DNA from: Chloroflexota bacterium
GTDB taxonomy: Bacteria > Chloroflexota > Anaerolineae > UBA4142
NCBI GenBank assembly: GCA_016223105.1
Contig: JACRPR010000066.1
Coordinates: 1 to 42,776 of the forward strand
Direction of reading: 5' to 3'
Length of the DNA stretch: 42,776 nucleotides
The notes beneath the pieces were generated by a model. The model did not search any database, had not been told where the DNA came from, and saw only the letters and a list, made by a program, of their open reading frames with translations. The position numbers and the translations under genes were made by a program. Positions within the stretch are counted from its first letter, which is position 1. Each line of letters begins with the position of its first letter. Positions 17,002 through 24,945 of this stretch are shown piece by piece.

Positions 17002-17094
17002 GGAATTAGTGGGGTAGCATAGCCCCTTGTGGGCGTTGAAATGGAAAAGTACGCGCACAAGGCGCTATGCTACGCGACTAACCCCACTAATTCC
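17002..17094. repeat. long imperfect inverted repeat
   Basis: GGAATTAGTGGGGT (17002-17015) pairs with ACCCCACTAATTCC (17081-17094), and AGCATAG...CCTTGTG pairs with CACAAGG...CTATGCT, apart from one mismatch and a 7-nt insertion on the right arm. Weaker pairing extends outwards. The element is about 93 bp with no coding content of its own, resembling a MITE-size palindrome. It lies between the convergent flavoprotein and LamG genes. Confidence 0.7.
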
Positions 17095-18884
17095 CGGAGA
17101 ACCATTTTTTTCACCAACAAAATCAAAAAACACGCGAGCACGTTTGCTGTTCGCGTGTTTTTGATTTTGGACAATTCGCGCCACTCAATTTGCAAAATAC
17201 AATTCGTGCCGGGATCGCATCCCACGCGATACCGGTAAATCGGCTCGTGCAATCCGCCGGTGACTGCGGGATTGACATTGCGGCGAATTCCATCCACCCA
17301 GATTTCGAGTCCGCGCGCGCCCCAAGTGCCGGCAACGTGGTGCCATCCGCCAACTAAAGTGGTCATTGGAACTCCGCTATCCAACCAATAAAAAGTCTCT
17401 CCGTCATCCAAGCCAAATTGGAGCGTGCTGGAGTTGGGCGCGCCCAAAAATAATTTTGATCCGTTGCTGTAGGGCGATTCGCTCACCGTCATCAGCGGCA
17501 TCAAGTTGGCGGTAGCGCTCAAATTCACCCACATCTCAACTACGCCGGCAATCGGCGCGCCGACTGCGCCCATATCGAGATAAGCATTTCCGCCCAGATA
17601 CAACGCGGAATTATATCTGCCGCCCGGCGACAACGAAAAGGGCGAGCTACCACCGATTCCAAAATACTGACCGGACACTTGATCCAAAGTGGTCATCAAA
17701 ATTCCGCTCGGCACGAGCGAATTCAAATGAAACAAACTGAGCGTGTACGCATCCACCGCGTATTCGCCGGTGATATACACCGGCGTTGAGGTCGGCGTTG
17801 GAGTAGTCGTCGGCACCACGGTCGAGTCAAAAGTGCGTTGAAGGTTGCTCACGCGCACTTCATCAATGCGCCCTCTGAAATACAATCCATCCATGTCGCC
17901 GCCAATTCGCAAAGTCGTGTACGGCGGGAGCCCCCCAACATAGTTGCCCGGGGGAAGCACCGGCGTCAGCATCTGGTTCAGCATCACTGGCGTCGAACAA
18001 CGCGGATAGGTGGACGATGCCATTTGCGATTGCGGATTACAACTGTAGGGATAGGGCGCGATGCCGGCATTGGGATCGTTCGTGCCGACGCCATGCAAAA
18101 CACCGTCCACCCAAATTTCCGTGCCGCGCGGACCCCAGGTTGCGGCGACATGATGAAACCGCCAGGTCTCATAGGGCCACAGCGGACCAGCCGGCGGATA
18201 CGGTCCATTCAAATAGCGACACGAATTGATGCCACTGTTTGCCCACAGCCACGCGCCATTGACAAACACGCCAAATACCAAGCCGGTATGTTCGCCAAGA
18301 TAAAGCACGGTTTTGCCGGTGGATTCATTCACCGCGGAAATAATTGCAAAGTTACTCTCAACACCTGAACACGCCGCCACGAAATCTACGAACGCTTCAA
18401 TCGTCCCGGCGGATAAATTGCCAAGATACCCGGTGCGCGCGTACGAATTATTTCCACTGGTGGAGAGCGCGCCGGAGTACAAGCCCGGCACAATCGTCGC
18501 GTCGCCGACGAGCGTGCCGGTAAAATTGCCGGTCGCGTCGATCACCACGCCGCCATTGGGTGCGTCGAAATGATAGAGCGCGATGGTGTTCGCATCCACC
18601 TGGGTTTGTCCCGGGATTGAACTATGCGCTTGATTGGGACGCACAAGCGTTGGCGAAATGCGCCGGAGCGGCGGTGCGGTGGGGCTGTGCGTGCGCGAGG
18701 GAAGCGGGACCGGCGTGCGCGTAACCGCAGATTGCGCGCTGACATTCGCATACAAACGCAATGGCGATTCGGACATTCCGCCGAACGCGATAATGAAGCC
18801 AATTGCGAGCGACAGATAAACCAGCGCTTGCAACGCGATTCGAAGGTTGGATTTGATATATTTCAAAAAACGAAACTCGCCCAT
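17070..18884 (-). CDS. secreted protein with two LamG (concanavalin-like) domains
   Basis: 604-residue exported protein. ATG 18884 is chosen because AAGAGG lies about 10 nt upstream; GTG 18905 is the alternative. An N-terminal hydrophobic segment (LVYLSLAIGFIIAFGG) is a signal or anchor. A Pro/Ser/Thr-rich linker leads to LamG 1 (about residues 95-360; TIALYHFDA, WRFHHVAATWG, EIWVDGVLHG, RIDEVRVSNLQRTF). A TPTPT linker leads to LamG 2 (about 375-550; WHHVAGTWGARGLEIWVDG). LamG domains bind glycans or proteins, so a surface adhesion role is likely. The last 45 codons are odd: after LEIWVDG...YRVGCDPGTN the normal LamG end is missing and the frame runs through a hairpin terminator (17121-17166) into an inverted repeat. 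This suggests a frameshift near 17200; the neighbouring frame stops at TGA 17185-17187, just before the hairpin. Confidence 0.8.
   Translation of the reverse strand: MGEFRFLKYIKSNLRIALQALVYLSLAIGFIIAFGGMSESPLRLYANVSAQSAVTRTPVPLPSRTHSPTAPPLRRISPTLVRPNQAHSSIPGQTQVDANTIALYHFDAPNGGVVIDATGNFTGTLVGDATIVPGLYSGALSTSGNNSYARTGYLGNLSAGTIEAFVDFVAACSGVESNFAIISAVNESTGKTVLYLGEHTGLVFGVFVNGAWLWANSGINSCRYLNGPYPPAGPLWPYETWRFHHVAATWGPRGTEIWVDGVLHGVGTNDPNAGIAPYPYSCNPQSQMASSTYPRCSTPVMLNQMLTPVLPPGNYVGGLPPYTTLRIGGDMDGLYFRGRIDEVRVSNLQRTFDSTVVPTTTPTPTSTPVYITGEYAVDAYTLSLFHLNSLVPSGILMTTLDQVSGQYFGIGGSSPFSLSPGGRYNSALYLGGNAYLDMGAVGAPIAGVVEMWVNLSATANLMPLMTVSESPYSNGSKLFLGAPNSSTLQFGLDDGETFYWLDSGVPMTTLVGGWHHVAGTWGARGLEIWVDGIRRNVNPAVTGGLHEPIYRYRVGCDPGTNCILQIEWRELSKIKNTRTANVLACFLILLVKKMVLRELVGLVA
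17121..17166. terminator. bidirectional rho-independent terminator
   Basis: Left arm 17121-17137 (AATCAAAAAACACGCGA) and right arm 17151-17166 (TCGCGTGTTTTTGATT) pair over 16 bp with a single bulged A and a 13-nt loop. Either strand shows a GC stem followed by a T run. It lies between convergent genes but inside the annotated 3' end of the LamG frame, which supports the idea that the original LamG stop was upstream of it. Confidence 0.75.
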
Positions 18885-18960
18885 GGGTCTTGTGCCTCTT
18901 CGCACGCGTCAAAAATTACACGGAAATTTTGGAGACTGTAGCATGTTCGCCGATTTTCGA

Positions 18961-19020
18961 CACAGATTTCACAGATTACACAGATTTAATTTTTAATCCG
19001 TGAAATCTGTGAAATCTGTG
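18961..19020. repeat. inverted cluster of CACAGATTT repeats
   Basis: CACAGATTTCACAGATTACA and its continuation (18961-18989) face AATCCGTGAAATCTGTG...AAATCTGTG (18996-19020) as an inverted repeat, each arm being made of tandem 8-9-bp units. It lies in the 229-nt gap between the two LamG genes. I saw no convincing gene or promoter in the rest of that gap. Confidence 0.75.
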
Positions 19021-19113
19021 GTGAGAACATGCGAGTTCGATAACATGGTTACACTGTCAAATTTCGTGGGGACATTTTATACCGGTTCGCGCTTTTGTCA
19101 AAGCGTTTTGAAA

Positions 19114-20754
19114 TCAACGCCGGAAAATATACGGAATGAATGTAAACGGATCGCGACCCTTGATCGGCGTAACCCCGGGATAGCGATTATTGCTCTCGTT
19201 ACGTTCCAGGTTATAGCCGTACGTCGAACTGCACATTGCGCCGGTCGGATCATCGCACGTATCCAACTGCGCGTAAAACGTGTGCGCGCCCGGGCCCAAC
19301 CAACAATCAATCGGCACAGCAACCGTTTGCCCAACCGCGAGACTGTAGACCCAAGCCCAATTCGTGCCGCCATTTTGCGTCGGACAATTGCCCAGGTCGC
19401 TCACCCCGCTCGGACGCGCGCGATCCACGTACAAGTCAACGTAGAAAAAATAATTTTGCGTGCCGGTATAACTCGCCGATGCGCGCAATGGATTGCCGCG
19501 CGGTTGCCCGTTCCCTTGACCGACACGCGCCGGCGCGGCTACAATCGGCGCGTTGTAATTTTGATTGCCCTGGTTCGTTACATTCACGACGATCGTTTTC
19601 AACCCGGTATCGAACGCGACCACGGGCACCTGAAGATTTGCAACGACCAGATCGGGAAAAAATCCGGTCGGCGTCGGCGTGGGATTTGGAACGGCTTGCG
19701 GATCGTTCATCGGCTCAAACGTGCGTTGGAGATTGCTGACGCGCACTTCATCCAACTTGCCGCTAAAACACAACCCAGTCGAATCACAACCGAAACGGAA
19801 ACTAGTGTATGGCACAAGCCCGCCGGTGTACGCGCCGGGAGCAAGCGGCGGCGCGATTGCCGGGGCGGGACATTTGGGATATACCGCCGATTCAATCTGC
19901 ATTTGCGGAGAGCACTTGTATTGATAGGGCGGAACATTCGCGAGCGAATCTGTGGTATTAACTCCGTGCAGTACACCGTCTACCCAAATCTCAATCCCGC
20001 GCGGTCCCCAGGTCGCGGCGATGTGATGAAAACGCCACTTGTCATAGGGCCACACCGGACCCGCCGGGGGAAACGCACCGGTCAAATAGCGACACGGATT
20101 GATCCCGCTATCCGCCCAACGCCATCCCCCATTTCCCACAATCCCAAACAACAATGCCGTATGCGCGCCGAGATATAAAACAGTTTGCCCGGACGTTTCG
20201 TTGACCGCAGACGCAAGCGCAAAATTATCATTGACATTCCAGCACGCGGTCGAAAAATCTACAAACATTTCGAGCGTGCCTTGCTCCAAATATCCGAGAT
20301 GTCCCGTTCGCACGTACGAATTACTCCGATCAGTTTGTAACGCGCCGTCAAACCATCCCAAACCAGTAACCGCCGCGTTGCCGACAAACGTTCCCGGAAA
20401 ATATCCGGTTTCATCGCGCGCGTGCGAATCACCCAATGTATCAAAACGATAGAGCGCGATGGTGAACGGGTCCACTTCGGGCCGAACGGCGGGAGGAATA
20501 GGGGGTGGCGTTGGTGTGATCGTCGCGACTGGCGCGGCTTGGTCTCGGCGCGCGATTGGGGAATGAGTACGCGCGGGCGGAATGGCGCGCGCGAACTCGA
20601 TGGACATTTGCGCGTCCGCGCGCGGCGATGACATCGCACTAGAACCGGACACGGCGATAAAAACCAGGACGATCAAAAAAAGCGCGCCACATTTCAGCGC
20701 GGCGCGCCAGCGATGGTGGGCAACCTTGTCTGCGCCGACATCCGTGTTTGACAT
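19114..20754 (-). CDS. secreted protein with LamG domain and CARDB-like domain
   Basis: 546-residue exported protein, paralogous to its downstream neighbour. ATG 20754 is chosen because GAGAGGGA lies upstream. The signal segment (ALFLIVLVFIAVSGSSA) is followed by a Pro/Thr-rich linker (TITPTPPPIPP). LamG comes next (about residues 95-355; IALYRFDT, WRFHHIAATWGPRGIEIWVD, KLDEVRVSNLQRTF). A TPTPT linker leads to a C-terminal domain (about 370-546; FPDLVVANLQVP, IVVNVTNQGNQNY, HTFYAQLDTCDD, NLERNESNNRY) like the CARDB/APHP Ig-like adhesion modules. Both LamG domains share long identical stretches with the neighbour, including GINPCRYL and PAGPVWPYDKWRFHHIAATW-type blocks. This implies a local duplication followed by exchange of the C-terminal domain. 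Confidence 0.82.
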   Translation of the reverse strand: MSNTDVGADKVAHHRWRAALKCGALFLIVLVFIAVSGSSAMSSPRADAQMSIEFARAIPPARTHSPIARRDQAAPVATITPTPPPIPPAVRPEVDPFTIALYRFDTLGDSHARDETGYFPGTFVGNAAVTGLGWFDGALQTDRSNSYVRTGHLGYLEQGTLEMFVDFSTACWNVNDNFALASAVNETSGQTVLYLGAHTALLFGIVGNGGWRWADSGINPCRYLTGAFPPAGPVWPYDKWRFHHIAATWGPRGIEIWVDGVLHGVNTTDSLANVPPYQYKCSPQMQIESAVYPKCPAPAIAPPLAPGAYTGGLVPYTSFRFGCDSTGLCFSGKLDEVRVSNLQRTFEPMNDPQAVPNPTPTPTGFFPDLVVANLQVPVVAFDTGLKTIVVNVTNQGNQNYNAPIVAAPARVGQGNGQPRGNPLRASASYTGTQNYFFYVDLYVDRARPSGVSDLGNCPTQNGGTNWAWVYSLAVGQTVAVPIDCWLGPGAHTFYAQLDTCDDPTGAMCSSTYGYNLERNESNNRYPGVTPIKGRDPFTFIPYIFRR

Positions 20755-20807
20755 CAAAGAATCCCTCTCCTTTGAGAAACCAACGTGCGAACGGACAACC
20801 CACTTGT

Positions 20808-20835
20808 ATTCTATGCGCCGCGCGAAAAATGTCAA
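20808..20835 (-). promoter_or_regulatory. sigma70-like promoter for the LamG gene
   Basis: On the minus strand, TTGACA (20830-20835) and TAGAAT (20808-20813) are separated by 16 nt, about 50 nt upstream of ATG 20754. Confidence 0.55.
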
Positions 20836-20903
20836 CCGCCAGCGTAGTCACGGCTGTTGCAAAGTCGGATCGGGCGAATAAATTCGCGGCAACGTAAGGC
20901 AAA

Positions 20904-20974
20904 GCCGACCTTCGTCGGCAGGAATCCAAGCGACGCAGGTCGCTTTCGCTATGCGTTGAAGCGGTTTCAACCGC
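20904..20974. repeat. array of three small hairpins
   Basis: GCCGAC/GTCGGC (20904-20909, 20914-20919), AAGCGAC/GTCGCTT (20928-20934, 20939-20945) and GCGGTT/AACCGC (20961-20966, 20969-20974) follow each other with 2-4-nt loops. The block looks like a composite REP/BIME-type intergenic element. It shares the 346-nt gap 20836-21181 with the nested palindrome that follows; no gene is visible there. Confidence 0.7.
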
Positions 20975-21015
20975 CCTGTCAAGTGACTTTTGAGAAGCCG
21001 AGGTAGCTTAAACAA

Positions 21016-21097
21016 ACCTTCGCCAACGGGTTTCAAACTTCCGAAATCTCGCAGATTTCGGAAGTTTGAAACCGCATCCACGCGTTTTGGCGAAGGT
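21016..21097. repeat. nested palindrome carrying copy 2 of the CTTCCGAAAT repeat
   Basis: The inner palindrome has a perfect 21-bp stem (21029-21049 with 21053-21073) and a 3-nt loop; its core CAAACTTCCGAAAT is the same as in the copy at 14257-14297. Around it, ACCTTCGCCAA (21016-21026) pairs with TTGGCGAAGGT (21087-21097). It lies 3' of the seven-gene operon and may also stop transcription. Confidence 0.85.
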
Positions 21098-21181
21098 ATT
21101 GAGCTTAATGAATAGGATTGCAAAACGGACGCCGCCGCGCCTTGTCGAGATTGCGCCACATTTCGGATTCTATATCAATCG

Positions 21182-23074
21182 TCAGCGCGGGCACGCGCAC
21201 CGATCCCGCGCGTCGCTGGAACAGCGCGCCAAAACGCGAATCGTTTTGATCGCGATCTCACCGGGCGAGTTCATCGGATCAACACGCAAGCGCGTGATGC
21301 GATCACCCACAAAGAGCATACCCGTTTGCGCGAGGTTGAGACGATAGGTGTGAAATTCGCCATCGGGTCGCACTGCGAATGACACACTCAATCCCGGTTG
21401 AAAATCGGCTTGCCCCGCCGCCAACCAAAAGACTGTTCCTTGCGGACTGGGAGGATCGGCGCGGACGCGCATTTCGATTTCAACATCGCCGAGCGCGAGC
21501 GCGGGAATGTCGAACGCGGGACTCGCCATATACGGATCCGCGCCGAGCGCGCGCGTCGCGAGCGCGCCAGCGCGGATTTCAAAACGTTCCAATTCGTTCC
21601 ACTCTTCCCAGTCGTGAACGCCTTCCGCAAAATTCCACACGATCACCGGCGTTGTGAACGTTTCGCACTGTTGGCGCGCCTGCAAAACTTCGCGCACCTC
21701 CGCGCGTTCGATCACGCGCCGCCGATCCACCTGAAAGAAAAATGTGCGCTCCAACTGATCGAACCACATTGGAAATTTGCTCGCGCGAAAAATCGTGAGC
21801 GGATGTTGATGATAGATCATTTGCACCGCGTTCGTCAAACCAGTCGAAAAAACCGGCGCGCCTTCCGGCACAAGATCCGGCACGCCGATAAAGATCAAGC
21901 GCGCGTCGGGCGAAAACGTCGGATGCAATTCTTGGACGCGTTCCAAAATCGCGCGCGCGACATCGCTCGCGCGCGCATACGCTTGATTGCGCGCAAATAA
22001 ATTCGCGCCGTACCCAGCGAACAAAATACATAGCGCGGCGATTGCGCTCGCGCGGATCAGCGCGTTGCGTCGCGCGAACAAGGTCATCAGCACAAGCGCG
22101 AGTAGCAACGCGACGCCGAACGAAGGAATGTAGAACGAGCGATCCGAAACTCCGCCGACCAAAGTTGGAATGAGCGTTATTGGAATCCAGACCAAAGCAA
22201 ACAACGCGACCGGGCGCGCGCGCAAAATCCAAATCAAGCTCAGCGCGCCGATCAGCGCGAGCCAACGCGTGCCGTCGTGCCACTCAAACACGATGGGATC
22301 CACCACGCGCACCAGGTTAAGATCCACATAGTACTGCCAACCTTCCGGCGTAAACGTCAACCCGCGATAGCCGTGTCCGAAAAAAATAAATCGCCACGCG
22401 AAAATGATCCAGAACGGCGCGTACCGCAAGGCGGCTTGCGCGATCCGCGCGCGTTCTTGCGGCTGAAAGAAAAAATCGTACAGAAATAAAATCAGCGGCA
22501 ATGTGATCGCGGTTTCTTTTGAGCCGACGGCAAACAGAAACACACCGAGCGCGATCCAATAAAAGCGCGCCGCGCGTTTTTGCATATACAAAATGTAAAA
22601 AATCAGCGCGATGAAAAAGTACATCCCGCTCAACACATCGTAGTTCGCGGCGATCCACGCGACCGCTTCGGCATGCACCGGCATCGCCGCAAAAATCAGC
22701 GCGGCAAGCGCGGCAGTCGCGCGGTCGCGCGTCAGTTGCCGGGCAAGTAAAAACGCGGCGAACGATGCGATCAGTTGAAACAGAATCGTCGCGAGGTGAT
22801 AGCCAGGCGCGTCCAAGCCGAACGCGAGATAACTGACCAGCCAAAACAATCTGCCGATGGGTCGAAACACAGAATAATTTTCAACGCCGCCGATGAACCA
22901 CGCATCCCAGGATCGCCCCTGCATCAAGTTTTGAATTTCGCGTTGCGCGAATCCGACGAACGTAAAATCGTCCGCCTGAAAATACGCGTTCATCACTGGG
23001 CTGTAGAGCGCGGCAATCAATACAATCAGCGCGACAAAGACGGTTCGATTTTGCGTCAACCGTTGTAGAGTCAT
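21182..23074 (-). CDS. GT-C-like membrane protein with C-terminal jelly-roll-like domain
   Basis: 630-residue protein. An N-terminal helix and an acidic extracytoplasmic loop (YFQADDFTFVGFAQRE) come first. HAEAVAWIAANYDVLSGMYF and GSKETAITLPLILFLYDFFF follow, a pattern shared with TPR-less PMT/Tmtc-like membrane proteins, and there are about ten helices to residue 400. The C-terminus (about 475-625; YMASPAFDIPALALGDVEIE, PGEIAIKTIRVL) differs from the module of its neighbours and resembles a carbohydrate-binding jelly roll. ATG 23074 overlaps the upstream stop (ATGA). Last gene of the seven-gene overlapping operon. Probably a glycosyltransferase for extracytoplasmic sugar transfer; acceptor unknown. 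Confidence 0.77.
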   Translation of the reverse strand: MTLQRLTQNRTVFVALIVLIAALYSPVMNAYFQADDFTFVGFAQREIQNLMQGRSWDAWFIGGVENYSVFRPIGRLFWLVSYLAFGLDAPGYHLATILFQLIASFAAFLLARQLTRDRATAALAALIFAAMPVHAEAVAWIAANYDVLSGMYFFIALIFYILYMQKRAARFYWIALGVFLFAVGSKETAITLPLILFLYDFFFQPQERARIAQAALRYAPFWIIFAWRFIFFGHGYRGLTFTPEGWQYYVDLNLVRVVDPIVFEWHDGTRWLALIGALSLIWILRARPVALFALVWIPITLIPTLVGGVSDRSFYIPSFGVALLLALVLMTLFARRNALIRASAIAALCILFAGYGANLFARNQAYARASDVARAILERVQELHPTFSPDARLIFIGVPDLVPEGAPVFSTGLTNAVQMIYHQHPLTIFRASKFPMWFDQLERTFFFQVDRRRVIERAEVREVLQARQQCETFTTPVIVWNFAEGVHDWEEWNELERFEIRAGALATRALGADPYMASPAFDIPALALGDVEIEMRVRADPPSPQGTVFWLAAGQADFQPGLSVSFAVRPDGEFHTYRLNLAQTGMLFVGDRITRLRVDPMNSPGEIAIKTIRVLARCSSDARDRCACPR

Positions 23075-24945
23075 TTCACCATCAACTCGCCGAGCGTAAA
23101 GACATTGCCGCGCGGCGTTTCCAACGCGAAAAATCCAACATCGTCTTGCACGATTTCTTCCGGCGCCCAGCCAATCGTCGGACGCAAGCCGCTCGCCGGT
23201 TCGGCATCGCGCTGAACGAGCTTGTTATTCTGCGCGTCGATCAACCGGAATGAAATCGTGAATCGCGCGTTCACCGGTTGTGGCGCGCGCCACAAGAGCG
23301 TGAGCAAAACAAAATCACCCGCGCGCGGATTTGCCGGTGTTAACGCGTAACCCAGCAATTCGATTGCGCGCCCTTCCTGATCCGAAAACATCGCGCGCAC
23401 ATCTTTGATCGGCGATCCGCAATCCGCAATCTGCAATCCGCAATTTACGACGCGCCACAACTCGCCGACGCGCGTCAATCGAAATTCATCCGCGAGCGCG
23501 CCGAGCGTTTCGGTTTCGCTCGGATGAAACGTGAGATACACCGGTCGCCCCGCGCGCACCGCGCGCTCAATGTCGGCTTGGCGCGAATCGTATGCGGCGA
23601 GATCGAGATACAATTTTTGCGTGATGACTTTCCAGCGTTCGAGATCGCGCCGCGCACCGTCCACATATTGCGCGTATTCGAGCGGCGTCAACGCTTCCCA
23701 GGGTCCGACGATCAGCGCGTTTTGCTCCAACGGTTGCGCGAGATTTTCTTGCCACAGCGTCGCAATTTCCGTGCGCCGACTCCAATCGTTGCGCGCGTAA
23801 TTTTGTTGGAGCAAAAAACCGGTTGCCGCGAGAAAAATCGCGATGAACGCAATTTGGCTTGCGCGATATCGCGCGAGCCAATCCCAGATGACGGCGAGAC
23901 CCATCGCGGCGAGAAATAAAAATGTGATGTACGACGGGATGAAAAATTTTTCGACATCAATCGTAAAAAAGAAAACGCAAAACGCGCTGTTCGCGAGATT
24001 CGCCAACGCGATAAAGAGCAAGGTTTCGCGCGCGGGCAAATCGCGCGGGAAATAGCGCGGCGCGCGATTTAGCGCGAGCGCGGCGATGCCGATTAACCCA
24101 GTGATGATCGCAAGCGGCGTGAATTGTTCGATCAACAACGGAACGTAGAGATCTGTTACGCGACTAGTGATCCAATCAAGCGGACCGTACTTCATCCACC
24201 GACCCGCGTTGCCGCCGAGAATCATCTCGCCAAAATCTTTCAGATGAAACTCGACGCCGACATCGCTCTCGCCGCGCCAAAACACATAGCCGTACAAAAT
24301 CAGCGGCGCGAGAAACGCGAACGCGAGCGAAATGAGTCGGCGCGGGTGAAAAATCGCGAGACCTTCAAAACGTAAAACGTAAAACGCGATGGCAGGCACG
24401 AACCAGATCATTGTGCGATGATTCGTGAGCGACAAGCCGAACGCAAAGACCGGGACGAGCAAATCAATTTTCCCGGCGCGCCACAAGAAAAATAAAAACG
24501 GGATGATGACGACGAAAAACGCGTTGAGCGTGTACGGACGCGGGATGATCGCCTGCGACCACTCGACGCGTGACGCCGCGAGCAAGAGCGCGCTCACGAG
24601 CGCAACCCAGCGATTGCCGGTGAAAAATTTTAGGAAAACAAAAATCGCCGCGACGGACATTGCGCCCCAGAATGCCGCGAACAAATTTGCGCGCGTCGCC
24701 ATCGTCCCAATCGGCACAAGGATCGTAAACAATTTGCCAAGCAAAAAGAAAAGCGGATAGCCGGTGTGACTCACGCCGAGCCGCGCGATGTTTGTTTGAA
24801 ATTCGCCTTCGTCGCCGTCGAGCAAACCGGGCGCGGCAGTGCGCGCGTAGAGCGCGAGGGACGCGAGGAAGAGCGCGAGCGCGAGGAGCGTGTCGTAAGT
24901 GGTAAGTGGCAAGTGGTAAGTTTTGATGCGCGAAAATATTTTCAT
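23071..24945 (-). CDS. DUF2723-type membrane protein (GT-C-like)
   Basis: 624-residue protein with the DUF2723 hallmark in its first third: RTAAPGLLDGDEGEFQTNIA, GVSHTGYPLFFLLGKLF, ASRVEWSQAIIPRPYTLNAF. Helices continue to about residue 385. The C-terminal part (about 510-624) is a shortened version of the beta-sandwich module found in the neighbours (NARFTISFRLIDAQ, LRPTIGWAPEEIVQDDV). Three heptamer tandem repeats lie inside the frame: 24895-24922 at the N-terminus (TYHLPLTTY), 24367-24387 in a helix (FYVLRFEG) and 23415-23442 before the C-terminal module (NCGLQIADCG). ATG 24945 overlaps the upstream TGA. DUF2723 proteins are proposed protein O-mannosyltransferase relatives; activity here is inferred. 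Confidence 0.82.
   Translation of the reverse strand: MKIFSRIKTYHLPLTTYDTLLALALFLASLALYARTAAPGLLDGDEGEFQTNIARLGVSHTGYPLFFLLGKLFTILVPIGTMATRANLFAAFWGAMSVAAIFVFLKFFTGNRWVALVSALLLAASRVEWSQAIIPRPYTLNAFFVVIIPFLFFLWRAGKIDLLVPVFAFGLSLTNHRTMIWFVPAIAFYVLRFEGLAIFHPRRLISLAFAFLAPLILYGYVFWRGESDVGVEFHLKDFGEMILGGNAGRWMKYGPLDWITSRVTDLYVPLLIEQFTPLAIITGLIGIAALALNRAPRYFPRDLPARETLLFIALANLANSAFCVFFFTIDVEKFFIPSYITFLFLAAMGLAVIWDWLARYRASQIAFIAIFLAATGFLLQQNYARNDWSRRTEIATLWQENLAQPLEQNALIVGPWEALTPLEYAQYVDGARRDLERWKVITQKLYLDLAAYDSRQADIERAVRAGRPVYLTFHPSETETLGALADEFRLTRVGELWRVVNCGLQIADCGSPIKDVRAMFSDQEGRAIELLGYALTPANPRAGDFVLLTLLWRAPQPVNARFTISFRLIDAQNNKLVQRDAEPASGLRPTIGWAPEEIVQDDVGFFALETPRGNVFTLGELMVK
23415..23442. repeat. 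heptamer tandem repeat, ATCCGCA x4
   Basis: Four consecutive 7-bp units (ATCCGCA, ATCCGCA, ATCTGCA, ATCCGCA) inside the DUF2723 gene, encoding NCGLQIADCG on the minus strand at the hinge before the C-terminal module. Confidence 0.9.
24367..24387. repeat. heptamer tandem repeat, AAAACGT x3
   Basis: AAAACGT, AAAACGT, AAAACGC inside a membrane segment of the DUF2723 gene, encoding FYVLRF. The same heptamer recurs at 32561-32582, 32749-32776 and 40645-40658. Confidence 0.85.
24895..24922. repeat. heptamer tandem repeat, GTAAGTG x4
   Basis: GTAAGTG, GTAAGTG, GCAAGTG, GTAAGTT at the very start of the DUF2723 gene, encoding YHLPLTTY. The same heptamer recurs at 33331-33351. Confidence 0.9.
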
